Assembly (NCBI GenBank): GCA_024180945.1
Contig: JAKSGN010000016.1
Coordinates: forward strand, 558,001-622,000
Direction: 5' to 3'
DNA: 64,000 nucleotides
Source: Macrophomina tecta
Lineage: Eukaryota; Ascomycota; Dothideomycetes; Botryosphaeriales; Botryosphaeriaceae
Shown in pieces: positions 12,051 through 23,682 of the stretch. The notes under the pieces are model-generated. The model had not been told where the DNA came from and ran no database searches. It saw nothing but the letters and a program-made list of their open reading frames with translations. Each line of letters starts with the position of its first letter. Position 1 is the first letter of the stretch. A program made the position numbers and the translations under genes.

Positions 12051-12115
12051 TATTTATTTATCTATATCTTAGATTTCCTTCGTTCTTTCTTTCTTTTCTT
12101 TAGTAAAGCTTTATA

Positions 12116-12851
12116 ATGCCTCCGAAATATAAGCGTACTAAACAGGTTCTTCTAGGTAAGCGTATTAATCGCGAGGGTTATACGATACCTGTTCTTTATT
12201 CTTTCTATTTACTTCTAGCCTCTAAGGGTAAGTCCGTAAAGTATTAGATAGATATTAAGAGTTCTTCTCGCTATAGAAAGTACGCGCGCCGTAGATGAAC
12301 TACTTATAATAGGGGAGGTCTCGACGCTGCGGATTATATGCTTCTTTTCTGCCGTTCTTCGCTGTTACTAACGTTTATCCTTAGTTAACCGTCTTAATCG
12401 GGCGCGTGCTAAAGTGCGTGCGGACCGAGAGGAAGCTTATAAGGCTATATAGGCCGTAATAGCCTATTTATCTTATTTAGAGAAGCAAGAGGACCTCTTA
12501 GAGCGTCGTATCTACTTAATACTTTCGAAGAATGCTGCGACTATAGAGGAGTTAGAGGAGCTTAATCGTATTAAATCTACTCGCGAGGTTAGGGGTGCCT
12601 CTAACCCTAAAAATACTAAGGAGGAACGATCGCTAAAGCGTTTATATAGCGATGCCTTAGCTAATAACGCTATAGAGTCGTCCTAGTCTATTAGGTCTCC
12701 TAGCGTTGGTTCGGGTTCTACGCCTCCCGAGGGTTCCAGTCTAGTTAACTAGGCGCGGTTATCTCTATTTCCTAATTTTAATTTCGGGTCCTTCGTGTAT
12801 GACGAGTCGGCGGTGTTAGTCGATCTAAGTTTTGGTGATAGAACTTATTAA
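12116..12851 (+). pseudogene. Antisense gene of A2 (aORF), lightly broken
   Basis: Opposite strand to A2 pol. ATG at 12116 (MPPKYKRTKQ). Exon 1 is open except for one TAG and one TGA at Trp/Gln-type positions. The acceptor TACTAACG...CCTTAG ends at 12384. Exon 2 starts in phase 1 with NRLNRARAKVRADREEAYKA and holds heptad-like charged helices (YLEKQEDLLERR, EELEELNRIK). NPKNTKEERSLKRLY follows, then a tail FGSFVYDESAVLVDLSFGDR and TY-stop (TAA at 12849-12851). The donor site is not clear and may be mutated. It overlaps pol by 74 bp. Confidence 0.65.
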
Positions 12852-15800
12852 TAAGTTCTTAATAGTTATATAGTTCTAGTAGTTCCTAGGTATTATCCTA
12901 GTCTTCTTTCTATTTAAGGAGGTATCTAAACTAACTATTAATATAGCCGCTATCTAGGACTTATTCTACATCCTAGTCTATATTTTTATCAGTGTCTAGA
13001 TTTTCCGGTAGTATTTCTTTCGTTTAGCATAATGGCGTAGCGTTTTCTAGTACCAGTTTAAGAAGTAAGACGTGGAATATAGGGTATATTCGTATAGTAT
13101 TAGATAGTCTAAGGCGGAAATTAACCTTTTTAATCTATTCTTTAATTTCGAACAGTCTAATTTTCTTAAAGTCTAATTTATTATTTGGCCGTTTTATCTT
13201 AATGTTTTTTTTTGAGGAGGTAAACTTTATTTCCTTCTTTTAGCTTCGGTGCCTCCTAGTACTATTTATTATAGTATTTACTTATTTATAGGGCTATAAA
13301 TTCGAGGTCTAGGTATAATTATTCGTGGAGTATCTTTAGCTGGTCTGCTTTAAGAATTTCTTTTTAGGCTAGGAATTTGCTTAGTATTAGCTCCTTATAA
13401 ACTATAGGCTTATAACCGTAGTTAGCATAGAACGGAAATTCTTATATAGCTAACGCTTTTGAGCTGTTATATGCGAACTATACGAGCGATAATAGCTCGA
13501 CTTAGTTATCTTATGCGTAGTTAAGGTAGTAGCATAGGTATTATTCTAGCATCTAATTCGTCCGTTCTATCTATCCGTCTATTTAAGGATATACTATAGT
13601 CGAGAGCTTATACTTAGCTCTAAGCTAGCGGGTAAGAGTCTACTAGAATTAGAATATAAATAGGTAATCTTTATCTAATACGAGCTCTTCTAGTAACCCG
13701 TAGTTACCGAGGATTATTCTAAGGAATATATAGGTGAGTTCTTCCATATTTACCGTCTTAAGGTATAGTAGATAATATATATACTTTATTATTCTATTAA
13801 TGATAACTAGGATTAAGTTATATTTAACCTTAGTAAGTGGTTCTTCTGACTTAGGTAGGTCTGTAATAAAGTTTAGCGAGATAGATTACTAAGGATGCTT
13901 CGGTGCTAGTAGCAGCTAAAGTAGTCTATAGAATATATGCCTCGCGGCCTTACTTCTAATATAAAGATCGTATTACGAGACCACCTATTAAATCGTTCTT
14001 CTAAGCCCTAGAAAGTAGTAGCTTCTCGTAATTTACTCTATTATCTTATCTATTCCTTAATAACTATATACTAGGGCTTTATATATATCCTTTATAAGCT
14101 CTTCCCGTAGTTTAACCGGAACGTAGACTAATTCTAAAAATAGAATTATGCTATTTGCGTTTCTAGTTACTCGGGGGTCGTCTTTAAGCTCTTTAATTTT
14201 TGGGCTATTACGTTGTCTATGTAGGCTTCTCAGATTTTTTACTTCTATTCGTTACCTTCGAGGCGTATCGCTAGGGCGAATAGTCTAATTAGGGTAAGTA
14301 AGTTATTTAGTCCTTTCTTAAGCCACGTTTATTCTAGACTATAAATAGCTATAATCTAGCGGCTACGGCTAGTGGGTATAAAAGACCCGTCTTCCTATAT
14401 ATTAAGTATTATAGGTTACGGACCTAGCTTTTTCTTAATATAGTCGGCTCGTCTACTTAGTATATCTACGCGAGCGTTCTTAGATTTCTTTCTATAGATA
14501 ATCTTTATATTATAGAACGCTAGTTCTTTAGCCTACCGAACCTATCGACGGTTTAACTCTTTAGTAGTAGTAAAGTATAAGAGGTTTTTACAGTCGTAGT
14601 AGACTATAACCTAGTATTTAGCGCCTTTAAGGTAGTATCTCTATTCTTTAAAAGCCGTGACTATAGTTAAGAGCTCTTTATTATAAATATTATAGTTCTT
14701 TTCGGTAGGTGTTATTTTTCTTAAGTAGTAGGTAATAGGGTATAATCTACCTTTTTCGTCTAGCTAACTAAGTACGGCTTCTATAGCATAGTCTAAAGTG
14801 TTAGTTTCTACCATAATTAGTAGATCTAGGTTATAAAGCCCTAGAACTAGTACTTCTATAAATATTCGCTTTAGTAAGTTAAACGCTCGTTATTATTTTT
14901 CTTTCTATATAAACCCGTGTTCTTTCTTAGTAATGTCAGTTAGAGGTGCTGTTATTTTAGTGTAGTTTATAATAAACTTTCGGTAAAAGTTAGTAAATCT
15001 AAGAAAGGATTATACTTCTTTAATAGTTCGCGGTATTAGCTAATCTCTAATTACGTCTAGTTTTTTATTATCTATACTGATATATTCTAGAATAATAATA
15101 AACCCTAAGTATTCTATTCTTTATATATACTACTCACTTTTTTCTAGGGCTACTTAGAGGTTTTATTTATTTAAGGCCTTTAGAACTTTTCTTATATACT
15201 TAGTATATTTTTTGAGCATCTTCGAGTATATTAGAATATTATCTAGGTAAGCCAAGGCGAATATATCTAAATACGGACGTAGAGTATCGTTAACTAAGCT
15301 CTAGAAGGTAGCCGGTACGTTAGTAAGCCTAAAAGATATTACTATATACTCGTAATATCTAAATCGTATTCGGAACGCCATTTTCTATTCTTTACCTTTC
15401 TTAATACAGACTAGGTAGTAGCCTTCTTAGAGGTCTAGCTTTATAAAGAACTTAGCGTTACGAAGCTTATTCTATAATTCATTAATACGAGATAGTAGAT
15501 ATTAGTTCTTAACCGTAATATTGTTTAGCTATCGGTAGTTAATATAAAGGCGGAGCTTACCATTCTCCTTAGAAATAAATAGAATAGAATATTCTATCGG
15601 TAACTATAAGGACCGTATATATCCTCGTTCTAAGTTCTTATTAATATATTTCTATAATACTTTAGCCTTAGTTTCCGATAAGAAGTAGATAGGCTTAAAC
15701 GCTAGTTACATTTCTAGGAGTAGGGGTATCTTATAATTCTATTACTAATACTTTAGTAGTTATCCCTTACCTCTTTCTTAGAATATTCTTGGTATATTCT

Positions 15801-18705
15801 AGAATTCTTATAGGACTATCTCTAATTCTAGTATAGGCGCTAATTTATTCGTAGTAGGCCTTATAATTCCGCTAAGATCTACTTTATCTAGGTAGCCGTA
15901 CTATTTATTAAGCCTCTAGGGGTAGTCTTCTCTAACTAGCTTTAGGCTATTCTTATCCTTATCTATAAGGCCCTATATTGTATAAGTAAGGGTCTTCTAC
16001 TTAGTATTCTTACTAGGTTTTATGTAAATTATATAGGCCTTTTCTCCTTATCTTATTATAAGTTTTAGCGCTTAGTAGCTAATAGTCTTAATATCTACGG
16101 ATATATTATTATCCCGCTATCTTAGCTCGAAGGTTCCGCTTTAACTCTCGGGCTCTAGCGTTTTTTTCTAGCTCTATTAGCTTCTTCTTACCGTTGCGAG
16201 GTGATATCTATAGTATTTATTAGAAAACATAATAGTCTCTATTCTCTAGCTAATATATAGCTTATAAGTCTTTAGCTACGATATCCCTAGAATAATATTA
16301 TATCCGGGGATTATTATTATGTCGAGGTTAATCCGTTCTCGGTAATTACTAATAGTAAGGGGTGCTTTTTCTATCTCGATTCGTATCTAGCTATTTTCGT
16401 ATTCTACTAGAAAGCTATTTACCGTACTTAGCTAATAAGAATAGTTCTTAGCTTACTAGAATAGTTAGTTCTTAACAATAAACTTAGGGTTAATAAATAT
16501 GCCTTATGTGCCGCTATTAATTATAGCCCTTGCCTTTTTCCCGCAGAATATAACTAGGATATATAAAAGTCGATATAAGTTTAATTCGGTAGGTATAGTT
16601 CCGTTTGTTATATATATAACCTAGTTAAGGAATCTATCTAACAGCCCCTTCTAGGGTCCCTATCTAGAAGAGCTATTTAGTTTTTTAATATAGGTTACCC
16701 CGTTATTTCGCAACGGATGTATTCGTCTTATTCGTTAACTAGGACTAGAGTATCTTTCTATTACATCTATCTATCGTATTTAATTAGTCGTCTCTAGTAG
16801 ATTCATCCATTTCGGACCTAATACTAGAAGATAGGCATGTTATATTTTTTATAGAATATCTATTATAAGGTACTCCTATTCCTAGTCGCTATACCGTATT
16901 AATAGAGGGTGTAGGCTATATCGCGAAGATACTATAGGTCTTAGCGTCGTCGTGCTTTTTATACCTTATTCTCTAGCTAGAATACGAGTTCGTCGGCCGT
17001 CTTAAGTAGCGATTCTTTCTAAAAATTCTAGATATCGTTTTACTAGACGCGTACGTATATCTTTCTTTACTATATCCTATATTATTACGTCCCGAGGTTA
17101 ATTATAGGACCCGGGATTTAGGTAACTATAGGTTCTAGACTATTAAAGACGCGACGTATCTCTCCGTATTAAGCTAGATACTTAGTTATTCTTATAAGCG
17201 TGGCTTCGTTCTACTACTACTCGTTATCGGTCGTGCTTAACTATAGGGTATTATTGTATAGTTCCCCTATATTACTATTAACTAGGTTCTTATTATTAGA
17301 GAAGGCTTCGATAAGCTCTTTCTCTATTCTTAAAATCGTATTAACGTGTCGTAGCTTTTTAGAGTACTAGCCTATAGCATCTTTATTACTCTAGTAAGTA
17401 GTATAGTTATTATTGTAATAAGCTATCTAGCTAAGCTTTTAATACTCGGCGCTCTGGTTCTTTTCGCGTCGCTTATCGATTTCGGCAAAGAAGCTTTTTT
17501 ACTTAGTAACTATAGAGATCTCTCGGCTTTTCGGTTCTTACATCATAGCTAAGACTTATTTATTCTTTCTAAGGTAGTAGTATATCTTTTTCTAAGTCTT
17601 ACCGTAGTAGATATATAGTCCTTTTTCGAACCTTTATTTTTACTCTAGGATCTATTCTTTGCGTCGTTTTCTCTTATAGCCGTTATTTTTTTTCCTATAG
17701 TAGTTGTTTCTTTTAGGTAAGTCGTTTCGGCGGTTAATATTATCTAGCTCTATAGTATCTCCCCCTTTCTAAGTATGTCTAGGACGTGCTAGGCGCGAAG
17801 TATTAGTACTATAGTTTATCTTATACTTCTTAGATTAGCGCTCAAAGAGACGGTTATTGTATTTAATAGCTAGCTTAATAAGCTCGTCTAGGGTCTTAGA
17901 ATTATCTTATATTATAAGTTAGTCTTTAACCCTTTCTTTAAGTCCTTGGTAGTAGTAATCTATAAGGGCGTAGTCGGACTAGTCGTTTAGATAAGCCGCG
18001 GCCTTTTAGAATTCTATAGTATAGTCCGCTACTAAGGTCTTCTAGTAGATATTTATAACGGCTTATTAGGCCTTATTAACCTCGTTAAGATCTCTAAAGC
18101 TTTACTTAATCTAAGTTATAAAGTACTTATAGCTACTAAAGACTTTCTTAGTATTCTTCTTATATACTTCTAGTTCTTTCTCTATTCAGTCTCTAAGATA
18201 GGGCTCGAACTACTATACCGTAATATCGCGAAGATAGGTAGTAGTGAATATTACCTTCTTATTATTAGTAGAAAAGTCCCTAGAGTTAAAGAAGAAGTAT
18301 AAGTCGAGTTATAAGAGAAAGGTCTAGAGCTTCTTTTAATTACTATAGAATAGATCTAGCTTAGCCGTCTTTGTGCTTCTATTAGGAGGTTAAGTTATTA
18401 TTAATACTAGGGTATAAACGAGTACCGGGGTAGGGGTTATCGAAATAGCTTAGTTACGAAGTTTACCTATTTATTAATAGAGCTAGTTATTCTTATTAGT
18501 CTACTTCTAGAGTTATCTATGTAATTTGCCGATCTAGCCTTATATATCTTAAATAACCTAAAAGAGGTCGGCCATAGTTAGCTATAGAAAACTATTATTA
18601 TTTATATCGACGTCGTTTATTATATTACTTAGTTAGCATTAAGTAGCGGGTAATACTATCTTATTATTAAGTATTTCTTTTCTCGAAACTACCTTCTCTT
18701 ATAAG
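12778..18705 (-). pseudogene. A2 gag-pol remnant
   Basis: From right to left: gag (about 18700-16900, with a degraded zinc-knuckle-like region near 17600), protease (the DSG triad is NSG near 16530; RIP-type Asp loss), RT (YLDD changed to YLDN near 15240), RNase H near 14700-14850, integrase core (LDFIxDLPK near 13870) and chromodomain (about 12850-13010). The pol stop is the TAA at 12778-12780. Dense TAG/TAA stops. The same layout occurs in copy B. Confidence 0.85.
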
Positions 18706-18719
18706 AAGAGTAGTTAGAG

Positions 18720-19501
18720 TATAATAGCGGCCTCTTCTACTAGGCTTTAGAATCGCCTATTAGGATTAGGTAGCTAAGGGGTTTACCTTAAGAGATAAGA
18801 GAAGGGTAAAGAATTAGAACGATAGTAGTAATTACGTAATATATTAGTATGCGGTGCGTGTTAGGCTTATTACCTCTAATAGTATTATATTAGAACCTTA
18901 AGTTAACTATAAAGGTTAAGGTACTATCTAAAGAGTATATCTATATACTATATAAGAGTTATATTAATCTATAGATAGTAGAGGATAGTTAGAATTCTTT
19001 ATTATCTATACGTAGTAGAGGATAATTACGATTCTTCGTTATCTAATAGGCCTAGTAGGTCTTATGTAACTTAGGCGCTAAGGCCTATTTTCTAAAATCC
19101 GACTTTTATATCGGTTAAGGGAGTATTATACTGCTAGACTATTATTTCTTAGATCGTATAAGTTATTCGATTTTCTCCCGTTTATTTCTTTTGGCCCGAA
19201 GCTAGTTTCCGAAATTCGTAATTCTTCCCTTAGGGATATTCATCCCCTATGGGAGTTCGACCTAGTCGGTATTCCCGTGGTCTTACTATATCGTATAGGC
19301 GTTATTTCTGTACGGGCTTTCGCTACTACCTTACCTAGGCCCGTACACGCCGTTCTCCCTCGAGGCTGTCTTTCCTATGCGGGCGCGCTGACGTTGCGGC
19401 TCTATTATTCTTACGGGTTCTTAGCCCCTACGGTGTCTTTTCCTGTGCGGGCTTTCTATCCGTGGGGTTATAAAGCCCTTATCCCTCTAGGGTTTGTAAT
19501 A
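18720..19501 (-). repeat. A2 5' LTR
   Basis: 782 bp, TATAATAGCGG...TTTGTAATA, followed by TSD AATAC (19502-19506). Just inside it (minus strand) is CTCTAACTACTCTTCTTATA, the putative primer site, similar to that of family G. Confidence 0.92.
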
Positions 19502-19506
19502 AATAC

Positions 19507-21010
19507 CTAATAAAACCCTACCTACTAAAAGCTATTTAAACAGAGCTTTAGAAAGTCTAGAATAAGAAAATATAGAAGATAGTATAAGTAAAAGAAGCGT
19601 AAAGTCTTTATAAAGAAATTATTTTACTTACTTAGATATTTAAATATAAATTCGACGAATATAGTTAGCTTATAAAAGTTAAAGCTCGTATTTATATAAG
19701 AGAAGACTTATAAAGCATCTAATAAAATACGTACGTAGCTATCCTAGCCTTTTAAATCTTTCGAATACTAATAGTAATTATCTATACACTTGATTTAGAG
19801 ATATATTAGTATAATATTATTAATATATTTCTATATATATCTCTTTAAGAAAAGACATTCTATTAATCGCCTAAAGAAATAAACCTTTGTACTAGCTAAA
19901 TACTACTTCTACTCCGAGCATTATACGGCTTAAAAGAATTACTAGCGTTATAGTAAAACTACTTCTACTAGACACTAAAAGAGCTTAGATTAGAACTAGT
20001 TCTAGATGTACTATATCTCTACGTAAATAATTACTTATTTATCTTCTTCTTTATAGATAACATAATTATAGCCTATTATAAGCATAATAAGTAGTACGCT
20101 AACGTATTTTAGAAGGACTTATTCTAGCGCTATAAGATATAGATAATAGATAAGGCTTAATAGTTCTTAGCCTTATGAATAGTACGGGATTATAAGTAAT
20201 AGCTCTTATAGCTCTTATAGAAGTTATATATTAATAGCCTTATTATACGTTATAGCGTTAAGAAGACTTACGTACTAGCTATACCTCTCCTATTAGATAA
20301 AGTGCTAGAATTAAATTAAGGTACGTATATAAGCGCATAAGATATCTATATATACTAAAGTAAGATAGGCTTAGCTTAGTTTATAGCTATAAGTATATAT
20401 ACAGATATAGCCTACGCCTATTTAGTACTATTAGCCTATTTTACTAACCCCTTAGCTCGCTACTTAGAGCTAGCACAACATCTCCTTAGATATCTAGTAG
20501 GAACTAAGAACCTCGCCTTATACTATTAAGAATTCTAGGAGAACTAGACTAATATCTTTACTATTAATAGTAATATAGTGTACGTAAACAATCCGAATAC
20601 ACGTCGCAGTTACTAAGAATCGATTATTATAATATACGGTACGCTAGTAGACTAAAAAGCAGTTAAAATAACTAACTATTACTATCTTAACTACGAAAGT
20701 AGAGCTACTCGCTTTATCCGAGATAGCTAAGTAGTACTTCTAGTAGAAGTATCTATTTAGGGGTATTTAGTTTAATCTAGAACACGAGATTAAGGTTTAG
20801 TATAATAATACGTAAACGCTTTGCCTTATAAAAAAAAAGAAAGATAGGTAAGCTAAATACTAAGCTATATTACATAGATATTTATTACTACTAACTACGC
20901 TAAGAGGCTTAGGTAGGTAATATTCGCCTTCGCTAAATACCTACGACCGTTATACTTATAGATAGCTTAACTAAAGCCTTACTATGTTAGAAATACTATT
21001 AGTTTGTTAA
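19507..21010 (+). pseudogene. C1 pol: RT and RNase H (copia)
   Basis: Continues the frame cut at 5387. The RT palm has LFIFFFIDNIIIAYYKH at about 20035-20085, aligning with FVFFFIDDVIIVY of Ci; one catalytic Asp is Asn. RNase H near 20570-20760 reads VYVNNPNTRRSY, matching the copia NPDTRRS motif. Only TAG/TAA-type stops; heavily RIPed. Confidence 0.8.
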
Positions 21011-21887
21011 CTAAATTAGCCTTATACCTCTCTTTAAATAACAGCCCAAGTCGATTTTAGTAAACGATATTATTACTTTTATAGAGGTATAACCCTCTTC
21101 CCTAGTTATTCTTATAAGAAAGAAAGAACTAAAAAAAGAAGTAAATTAACTAACCCCTAAGAAGGCCGGCCCTAGCCAGGCTATACTATAGAATAATACT
21201 AAGACTAATAAGCTATATTAGTAGCTAGGCTTAGCACGCCTTATAGATTTACCTAGCTAGAGTATTACGCCTACTAGCTTAGAAATCTAGTCGATGTTAG
21301 ATAATCCTCTTCTCAACTACTAGTTATTATTATAGCGCGGCGACCGTATTAGGTTTCAGTCATTACTATAAAGCTATTTGGCTAACCTCCCATCGACCGC
21401 GAGTAGCCAGTCGATTAATAAAAGATATTATAATAACCAGCCTAGTAGCTAGTTTGCCCTAACAACTCTATATATAGAGATGTGTTTATAATAGTTATCT
21501 AGTAGAAAGGCCCTTAATTTACTACCTAGGTATACCCGATCCCGTGATTACTAGTATCTAATAGGTAATTAGCCCAAATATGGCTATACGTAGTATATAT
21601 AATAGTAGTTAGCTTAGTTACTTTAGATAGGAAGATTTTCGCTTTTTAATCTTATATACCCACTTACATAACCGAGTAGTATATTAGGTAAAGCGCTAAT
21701 TACGTTAAAACCGAGGTTCTAAGTTTAATTCTTAATATAGGTAGGCTAAAAGATTTCGAGTTTAATTCTAAGTATTACTACACATTTTTTCTTTTTAAAT
21801 TTTTATATATAATAAGTTTAATACTTATCCTACCCCTATCTTTGTTTTATTATGCACTTCCCTTTCAGGCAACATGTGAAGGGGGTA
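21011..21887. other. C1 3' region, mostly unassigned
   Basis: About 880 bp between RNase H and the 3' LTR, longer than the matching region of Ci (about 480 bp), so it probably holds inserted sequence. Part (about 21320-21440) is less TA-rich than its surroundings. A tRNA-like block lies at 21662-21742. GTGAAGGGGGTA, ending at 21887, is the polypurine tract. I see no convincing reading frame. Confidence 0.5.
21662..21742 (+). other. tRNA-like block, possibly the head of a RIP-mutated SINE
   Basis: 81 nt that fold as a tRNA if RIP changes are allowed: acceptor ACTTACA with TATAGGT (full 7 bp if the latter was TGTAGGT), a D-arm like TAACCGAGTAGTATATTAGG, a 4-bp anticodon stem AGCG/CGTT with a 7-nt loop, and a T-arm CTAAG/CTTAA around TTTAATT. 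A second T-arm-like stretch and a T-run (21784 on) follow. I would not assign an anticodon. Confidence 0.3.
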
Positions 21888-22107
21888 TATTAAAATATTT
21901 AATTTAGTAGTATTTTAGATTTAGTTATATCTTATACTTATTATATACCTATCTTAGTAGGTAAGCAAGTTACATATCCGTTTTACCCTAGTAGGTAGAA
22001 TAGATATAAGGGAAGCCTATATAGCCTCCCTCTACTAGATATACTAAATCTATAGGAACTTATCTTTATTAGTTAAATTAAGGCTACTAATTAGTTATTT
22101 TCTAACA
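21888..22107 (+). repeat. C1 3' LTR
   Basis: 220 bp, starting TATTAAAATATTT right after GGGGGTA and ending TTTTCTAACA. The middle (TTAGTAGTATTTTAGATTTAG, GTAGGTAAGCAAGTTACATA...) matches the reverse complement of the Ci LTR. It lacks the extra terminal segment of about 36 bp seen in Ci. Confidence 0.8.
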
Positions 22108-22744
22108 CGTAGATAGTCACAGATCTTAGTTATTTAATAGTTATAATATCGTTAGAGGCTTTACGGACTTTATCTTAATTATTAAAAGTAGCCCTAAGGT
22201 TATCTACGAATCCCGTATAGGTACTAAAGATTTTCTTAGTCTTTTCTTATCTCTTCTCGAGAGAGTATTCGTTAGTTAGATAGTCGCAAAGATATAGTTC
22301 TATCTATACTTCTACCATTTCTCTAAGGTAGGTTAATACAAAGAGTACTTCCTCGACGTCGCTATTAAATTATGCTTAATTAAACTAGAGGTAGTATTAT
22401 ATCTAGAGTAGAAAGAATTAGAGCTTCTTTCTATTTCTATCGAACTTCTCGGGTACCGCTACTTTAACCTTAGTAGTGCTCCGCTTTATTATATACTTGA
22501 TTAGTTAAGCGTTCTAAGTCTTTAGCTCCTTAATGAGCTATAAGAGCTTAGCTCTAGTGGACTTCGTTTACTATATAGGCTAAGCTAGCCCCTAGATATC
22601 CTAAATATAATCCTCGGCCGGGTTAACCTCTATCTAAGATTCTAGTGCTATTTTACTATTTCCTAAACTCGTTAGGGGGTAATACCTTACTTAATAAAAC
22701 TTAATCTTAGAGCCGTCCTCTTCTTATAAGGATAGTGGTTAAAG
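22108..22744 (-). pseudogene. G2d leader and gag N-terminus
   Basis: Minus strand from 22744: CTTTAACCACTATCC (putative primer site), leader, then a gag frame with ELKTxNA, KFDRNRKKL, a Leu-rich stretch and YLREMVEV, colinear with gag of G2a and G2b. It is broken by TAG/TAA. The alignable gag ends at the C1 junction. Confidence 0.7.
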
Positions 22745-23180
22745 TATAACGAGTAGGCCTCTATCTCTAAGAATCTAAATACTAAAGAGAGAGGAAACCT
22801 ATTAAGGGGGTTTTCTTAAGTAGATATAAGAAGAGGGTAAGAGTAAGTTAAATATATAATAAAACTAAGTACTATATACGAAGGCCATGTTACTAATAGA
22901 GTCTAAATTCTATTATTAAAGTTAACCACGAAGGTTAAAGCTATCTAAGGAGTATAGTTTATATATAAGTAGGAAAGTGTATATAATCTAGTAGTACTAT
23001 TGCGAGCCCAGCTCTAGAGGGCTTGAGGTAAGCCGTTATAAGCCCGGCTCGTAAGGGCTCGGTGGGTCCGTCCTTGGGTACTTACGTACTGAGCCACGTG
23101 ATCCCCTCTTTTCTTTAGAATTCCCCGTAGAACGTCCCTTCCTTCCTTATTCCCTATACTACGGAGGCTACGCCGTAACA
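22745..23180 (-). repeat. G2d 5' LTR
   Basis: 436 bp, TATAACGAGTAGGCC...GCCGTAACA. The R/U5-like left part matches the other family G LTRs and is RIPed. The right part (about 23000-23180, U3) differs from theirs and is much less RIPed. Confidence 0.85.
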
Positions 23181-23682
23181 TGCCTATCCTTCTAACTAAA
23201 GGAGAATAAGTGTCCTTAAATACATGACTCTAAATGTAACGAGCGGGCCTCTGCCTCCAAGGATCCAAACACCAAAGAGGGAGAAAACCTGTCGAGGGGG
23301 TTTTCCTTGAGTGGGTACAAGAAGAGGGTGAGAGCAAGTCGAACACGTGATGAGACTGAGCACTGCGTGCGAAGGCCGTGTTACCAATAGAGTCTAAATT
23401 CTATTGTTGAAGTTGACCACAAAGGTCAAAGTATCTAAGGAGTGTGGTTTATATATAAGTAGGAAAGTGTCTATAATCTGGCTTCTGATCTGGCTGCTCT
23501 GTCCCTCGGGAGGGCGGTGACCTTGGGAGCAGACAGAGCAGCTTGTCCTGCTCTGAGTGCTCTGTGGTGTTCTGGTCCGAGCGCCTTCGGAGCAGTGAGA
23601 GCACCATCTTGGCGTCACGTGCTTCACGTGAGCGCGCGTGGGTCCTTTCCACGCCGCACCCGAGCTCCCCACTTACTACCCG

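Larger units (their letters stand above)
5388..19501 (-). mobile_element. Chromovirus copy A2 (family A), full length, interrupted by copia Ci
   Basis: Both LTRs are present (5388-5665 plus 11511-12014, and 18720-19501; 782 bp each once Ci is removed), with TSD AATAC on each side. Without Ci and its duplicated 5 bp the element is 8269 bp. Reading right to left: 5' LTR, putative primer site, gag, protease, RT, RNase H, integrase, chromodomain, antisense gene, palindrome, polypurine tract, 3' LTR. RIP has destroyed the frames. Confidence 0.93.
4510..22107 (+). mobile_element. Ty1/copia element C1, split by A2
   Basis: Two blocks of one plus-strand copia element: 4510-5387 (integrase C-terminal part and linker) and 19507-22107 (RT, RNase H, 3' region, LTR). 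The join is exact: A2 is flanked by the 5-bp duplication AATAC (5383-5387 and 19502-19506), and the RT start at the break continues across it. The 5' half lies left of A1, outside the window. CGTAG at 22108-22112 is the presumed right TSD. The LTR is related to that of Ci. Heavily RIPed. Confidence 0.85.
22108..23180 (-). mobile_element. Chromovirus copy G2d (family G), 5' end only
   Basis: Minus-strand family G element whose 5' LTR (22745-23180) and first part of gag are kept. The gag is cut at 22107/22108 by copia C1; the remainder should lie left of the window. TGCCT at 23181-23185 is the presumed TSD outside the LTR. It is inserted in the left arm of the foldback element. Confidence 0.8.

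Noticed and set aside
11619..12116. 165-codon open frame
   Set aside because: It runs through the family A LTR; the same frame reappears in each LTR (19277, 49635) and is broken in others. Repeat sequence, not a gene.
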